Source: Planctomycetaceae bacterium (GTDB taxonomy: Bacteria; Planctomycetota; Planctomycetia; Planctomycetales; Planctomycetaceae). From it: a stretch of 64,000 bases of DNA. The stretch's first letter is position 1. Every line of letters begins with the position of its first letter. Below, piece by piece: positions 61,279 through 64,000 of this stretch. The notes beneath the pieces were generated by a model, which saw nothing but the letters and a program-made list of their open reading frames with translations, was not told where the DNA came from and ran no database searches. The stretch is taken from NCBI GenBank assembly GCA_019636285.1, contig JAHBXV010000001.1, forward strand, positions 248,001 through 312,000. Direction: 5' to 3'. Position numbers and translations under genes: made by a program.

Positions 61279-61404
61279 TCGGCGACGATTCGAGAGCGGC
61301 ACCTGACGCACCTTGGCGCGGCCTAAAATTGCCGGTCGTTTTGGCGCTCTGGTTGAATATATCACTGACGTTAGGACGAAGTGATCCACCTTCTGGCTGG
61401 TTGA

Positions 61405-62649
61405 ATGGTCACACTCACCCTTACGCTCCCGAGAACGTCGCTTCGGGCGCAGGCTGCGTTCTCCGCTGTCGGGAATGCCGCCTATCTGTTTGGCCAGGGC
61501 TTGTTGCTGGTCTTGCTGGCGAGGTGCGGAGGTGAAATCGAAGTCGGCCGGTTCACATACGGTCTGGCTGTGACGACGCCCATCTTCATGCTGCTCAATT
61601 TGCAGCTTCGGCAGGTGATCGGTTCCGCTCACGAACGCCGCTTCGAATGGTGGCACATTGTCGGTGTTCGCCTGGGCTGTCTAGCCATCGCGGCGGCAAC
61701 TGGCACTCTGATTGCCTGGACCTACGCGGGCTCGTTCGGCATCGTGATGGCCGTTGCGCTGCTCAAGTCGGTTGACGGGTTGGGCGAGATTCTCACCGCC
61801 TGGCTTCAGAAGGCCAATCGATTCGAGACAACCGCCGCCGGCGCGACCTTGCGCGCCGTCCTCTCTCTTTCCGGGGCGGGGCTGGGTGCAATGTTATATC
61901 CCACCGCGGAAACCGTCACTCTGGCCGCCGCCGCCGGGGCCGCGTTGTCGCTCATGATTTGTGAGGTCCCGATCTTTTGCCGAATCCTCCGCGATGAACC
62001 GACTGTTCAGAGAATTCCCGCAGCTAATGCCGTCCGGGAAATCTTACGTCGGGGGCTGCCACTCGGCATCGCCATGATGCTCGTTGCTTTGCTACCCAAT
62101 ATTCCGCGCTACGCCCTGCACGAGGCGTGCGGTATGGAAATCCTTGGCATTTATGCCGCCGTCGGCTTTCTCCCAACTCTCGGAACATTCGCCGCCGGTG
62201 CCGTGGCCCAGCCGGCGTTGCAGCGGTTGGCGATTCTCTATGGAACGGGGCGCCATGCAGAATACCTCCGACTTGTGTATCGGCTGATTGCCATCTCCCT
62301 CTGTCTCGGCCTGCTGATGACAGCAGGCGCCGCGCTCGTTGGGAAACCTTCGATCCGACTGGTTCTCGGCGACACATTCTCCAGCCATGCAGATCTCCTG
62401 GTCTGGCTGTGTGTTGCCGCCACGGTTGCCATCAGTACCACGCCTTTGGGGACTGCCTGTACCGCTGCCGGCCAGTCCTTTCTCCAGATTGTCGTGATGG
62501 CGATCAGTGCCAGCATTTGCCTGATCGCTTCGATGCTGCTGGTCCCCGGTTTTGGGCCGATCGGGGCGGCCGGGGCGCTCATCGCGGCCTGGCTAAGCTG
62601 TTTCGCGGGATATTTCTTCATTCTGCCACGGAAGGCCGATACGCAATGA
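61405..62649 (+). CDS. Oligosaccharide flippase (Wzx-like, MATE/MOP superfamily)
   Basis: 414 residues, about twelve membrane helices. The opening AAFSAVGNAAYLFGQGLLLVL and EVGRFTYGLAVTTPIFMLLN, later NIPRYALHEACGMEILGIYA, are the pattern of Wzx/RfbX polysaccharide flippases. It would move undecaprenyl-linked repeat units across the inner membrane. Its stop overlaps the start of the methyltransferase gene (ATGA). The 126-nt gap before it may hold a promoter; nothing certain was seen. Confidence 0.82.
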   Translation: MVTLTLTLPRTSLRAQAAFSAVGNAAYLFGQGLLLVLLARCGGEIEVGRFTYGLAVTTPIFMLLNLQLRQVIGSAHERRFEWWHIVGVRLGCLAIAAATGTLIAWTYAGSFGIVMAVALLKSVDGLGEILTAWLQKANRFETTAAGATLRAVLSLSGAGLGAMLYPTAETVTLAAAAGAALSLMICEVPIFCRILRDEPTVQRIPAANAVREILRRGLPLGIAMMLVALLPNIPRYALHEACGMEILGIYAAVGFLPTLGTFAAGAVAQPALQRLAILYGTGRHAEYLRLVYRLIAISLCLGLLMTAGAALVGKPSIRLVLGDTFSSHADLLVWLCVAATVAISTTPLGTACTAAGQSFLQIVVMAISASICLIASMLLVPGFGPIGAAGALIAAWLSCFAGYFFILPRKADTQ

Positions 62650-63635
62650 GTGCCCTCAATCAAGCCGAACGGTCTCTCGCGACGCTTGGCCCCCGCAAGC
62701 CGCTCGCCGAAATCGTGGTCACCCTCAATCTATGGTATCACGAGTATGAGGCGCAAGCCTATGACGGTCGGCATCCCGAGATCTTCGACTCTCTCCCGGA
62801 CGTCTGGCAAACGATGACCGCGCTGGCGGTTGAACGACTGGGCAGCCGTCCGTTGCGGGTTCTCGACTTCGGCTGCGGCACGGGTTTCGCGACCGGCGTG
62901 GTCCTGTCCAGTCTGAAGGATCAGGTCCGCGAAGTTGTCTGCCATGACCTCTCACCAGCGATGCTGGAGCGCTGCCGCGCCAGATTCTCGACCGAGCCGC
63001 GAGTCCGGACGGCCGCGACAGTTTCCGAACTGGCTCGGGACGGCGAACACTTCGACCTCCTCGTGACGAATTCCCTCCTGCATCATCTTCCTTCGCCTGT
63101 CGAGGTGTTCGAGCCACTGACCTCATGCCTCGCTCGGGATGCCGTCTGGATCACCGGCCACGAGCCGTCTCGGCGATTTCTCCTCAATCCGGTGTGTCAA
63201 CAACTCCTGGATGAGTATCGCGCCAGCCAGCGCTGGCAAAGGTTTCTGTCCCCTTCGCGGATTGTCCGCCGCCTTGCCCGGGCCTCGGGTTTTCACCCCA
63301 GCCCCGCGGCTCGGACCGCTGAGCGAGCCTGGAGTAGCGGTCTGTTCGACCAACGGCCGACGCCGCAAGCGATCAGCGAACTGGTGGATCTGCACGTCCC
63401 GGTTTCCAGCGAACAGGCCCTGACTGGTCGCGGATTTGATCCTACGGATGTCGGCAACTCGTGGCCCCGCGGATGGAACCGCCTCTGGCTGACCACCTAC
63501 AACTTCATGGGACCGCATCCCGAAACCGGGCTCTCCCGCCACTGGCGCGATCGCTGTGCCGACTTGCAACGGCAGTTTCCCCTTGATGGCGCGAATTTCT
63601 GTGCCGTCTGGCAGCGCGGCGGAGCTTCCGAATGA
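62646..63635 (+). CDS. Class I SAM-dependent methyltransferase in the glycan locus
   Basis: 329 residues. SAM motif I is clear (LRVLDFGCGTGFATGVVL), motif II is CHDLSPAMLERCRA, and the post-motif segment is LVTNSLLHHLPSPVEVFEPL. About 60 residues precede the fold, and the C-terminal half is not recognised. It overlaps the flippase gene (ATGA) and the following glycosyltransferase gene (ATGA), so it probably modifies a sugar or lipid-linked intermediate of the same polysaccharide. Confidence 0.85.
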   Translation: MSALNQAERSLATLGPRKPLAEIVVTLNLWYHEYEAQAYDGRHPEIFDSLPDVWQTMTALAVERLGSRPLRVLDFGCGTGFATGVVLSSLKDQVREVVCHDLSPAMLERCRARFSTEPRVRTAATVSELARDGEHFDLLVTNSLLHHLPSPVEVFEPLTSCLARDAVWITGHEPSRRFLLNPVCQQLLDEYRASQRWQRFLSPSRIVRRLARASGFHPSPAARTAERAWSSGLFDQRPTPQAISELVDLHVPVSSEQALTGRGFDPTDVGNSWPRGWNRLWLTTYNFMGPHPETGLSRHWRDRCADLQRQFPLDGANFCAVWQRGGASE

Positions 63636-64000
63636 ATCGTGATTCCGTTGGAGTCACTCAGGCTCCGTCATCGCGTCAGCCGACCCCTACTGCGCGTCCG
63701 ATCCGCGTGTTACACACTGTGGGGCGGCTCCATCGCGGAGGTGTCGAGTCCTGGCTGTTGAATCTCGCCCGCATCGCGGATCCCGCCATCGTCCAGTTCG
63801 ATATTCTGTTACAGAACCCAGCCCCCGGCGAACTGGAGCCCGACTTCGAACGGCTGGGTTGCCGGTTAATCCGTGGCGGCGGGCCTCGCCCAGCTTACAA
63901 CTATACTCGACGCATCGTTAAACTGCTGCGGGAGTATGGTCCGTACGATGTCGTGCATGCTCACAGTCATCACTTCGCCGGTCAGACGTTGGCTGCCGCA
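63632..64000 (+). CDS. Family 4 glycosyltransferase, N-terminal part (cut by window end)
   Basis: 123 residues are visible before the window ends, with no stop. The start overlaps the methyltransferase stop (ATGA). After a short polar leader, IRVLHTVGRLHRGGVESWLL is the typical N-terminal donor-fold opening of GT4 enzymes (GGxE), and YDVVHAHSHHFAGQTLAAA is the usual second strand and helix. It probably adds a sugar to the repeat unit carried by the neighbouring flippase. The catalytic C-terminal domain lies outside the window. Confidence 0.82.
   Translation, partial: MNRDSVGVTQAPSSRQPTPTARPIRVLHTVGRLHRGGVESWLLNLARIADPAIVQFDILLQNPAPGELEPDFERLGCRLIRGGGPRPAYNYTRRIVKLLREYGPYDVVHAHSHHFAGQTLAAA

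Noticed and set aside
1-64000. CRISPR arrays, tRNA or rRNA genes, transposases, phage genes
   Set aside because: No regularly spaced repeats, no cloverleaf or T-arm patterns, and no DDE, integrase or capsid motifs were seen in the larger gaps or reading frames.

Overview
The window is high-GC, densely coded bacterial DNA and almost certainly comes from a planctomycete (Planctomycetota). The strongest markers are two DUF1559 pseudopilin-like proteins, a DUF1501 gene next to a DUF1549/DUF1553 gene, three secreted PQQ-type beta-propeller proteins, FHA-domain proteins, and dispersed palindromic elements whose accidental translations (such as NPTRERGR and SHEATKARRKP) are familiar from this phylum. 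The genus cannot be read from the sequence. No rRNA, tRNA, CRISPR array, IS transposase or phage gene was seen.

Layout. Positions 1-3522 hold a 5'-truncated propeller lipoprotein, a DUF1559 protein and a small lipoprotein. Positions 3570-8170 (minus strand) hold a tight five-gene cluster: a PhyH-type oxygenase, an MFS transporter, two paralogous VOC/methyltransferase-half fusion proteins and an ArsR repressor. Three of these genes are coupled by overlapping stop and start codons. This is the best candidate for an undescribed system, probably for arsenic, an organoarsenical or another thiophilic metalloid. A DUF1559 gene lies upstream of it, then a DUF1501, DUF1549/1553 and PQQ-propeller operon. 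The two promoter regions of this stretch carry the same 24-bp inverted repeat (9258-9281 and 13775-13798).

Positions 13970-18490 hold an amidohydrolase, a secreted NHL-type protein and an aldehyde dehydrogenase. Positions 18605-24825 (minus strand) look like a small biosynthetic cluster: SRPBCC protein, KAS III-like enzyme with an altered triad, ThDP enzyme, O-methyltransferase and cytochrome P450. Positions 25358-30855 hold an enolase-superfamily enzyme, a Kelch-like protein, peptidase T and an FHA-GAF-SpoIIE phosphatase.

Positions 31161-36126 hold a thioredoxin-like protein and a divergent TolC / GAF-HlyD pair with no inner-membrane pump beside it. Positions 36247-47103 hold envelope or secreted proteins, a BON protein, a coupled pair of unknown proteins and a 1231-residue FHA/coiled-coil/membrane protein. 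Positions 47321-57763 are mostly housekeeping or isolated genes: SRPBCC, HisE-like, amidohydrolase-like, LarA-like, PQQ propeller, GGCT, LeuB, a Cys-rich secreted protein, a CxxCH lipoprotein with an overlapping trypsin-like protease, and PabA/TrpG. Positions 57878-64000 lead into a surface-polysaccharide locus: GDP-mannose dehydratase, SpeD, nucleotide-sugar dehydrogenase, Wzx-like flippase, methyltransferase and a glycosyltransferase cut by the window end. The last three overlap by ATGA.

Long palindromes sit in most of the larger gaps between convergent genes (18525, 36141, 40045, 49056, 56860/56984) and probably act as two-way terminators. An approximately 84-nt imperfect repeat with a 12-bp palindromic core occurs twice (43270 and 57799).
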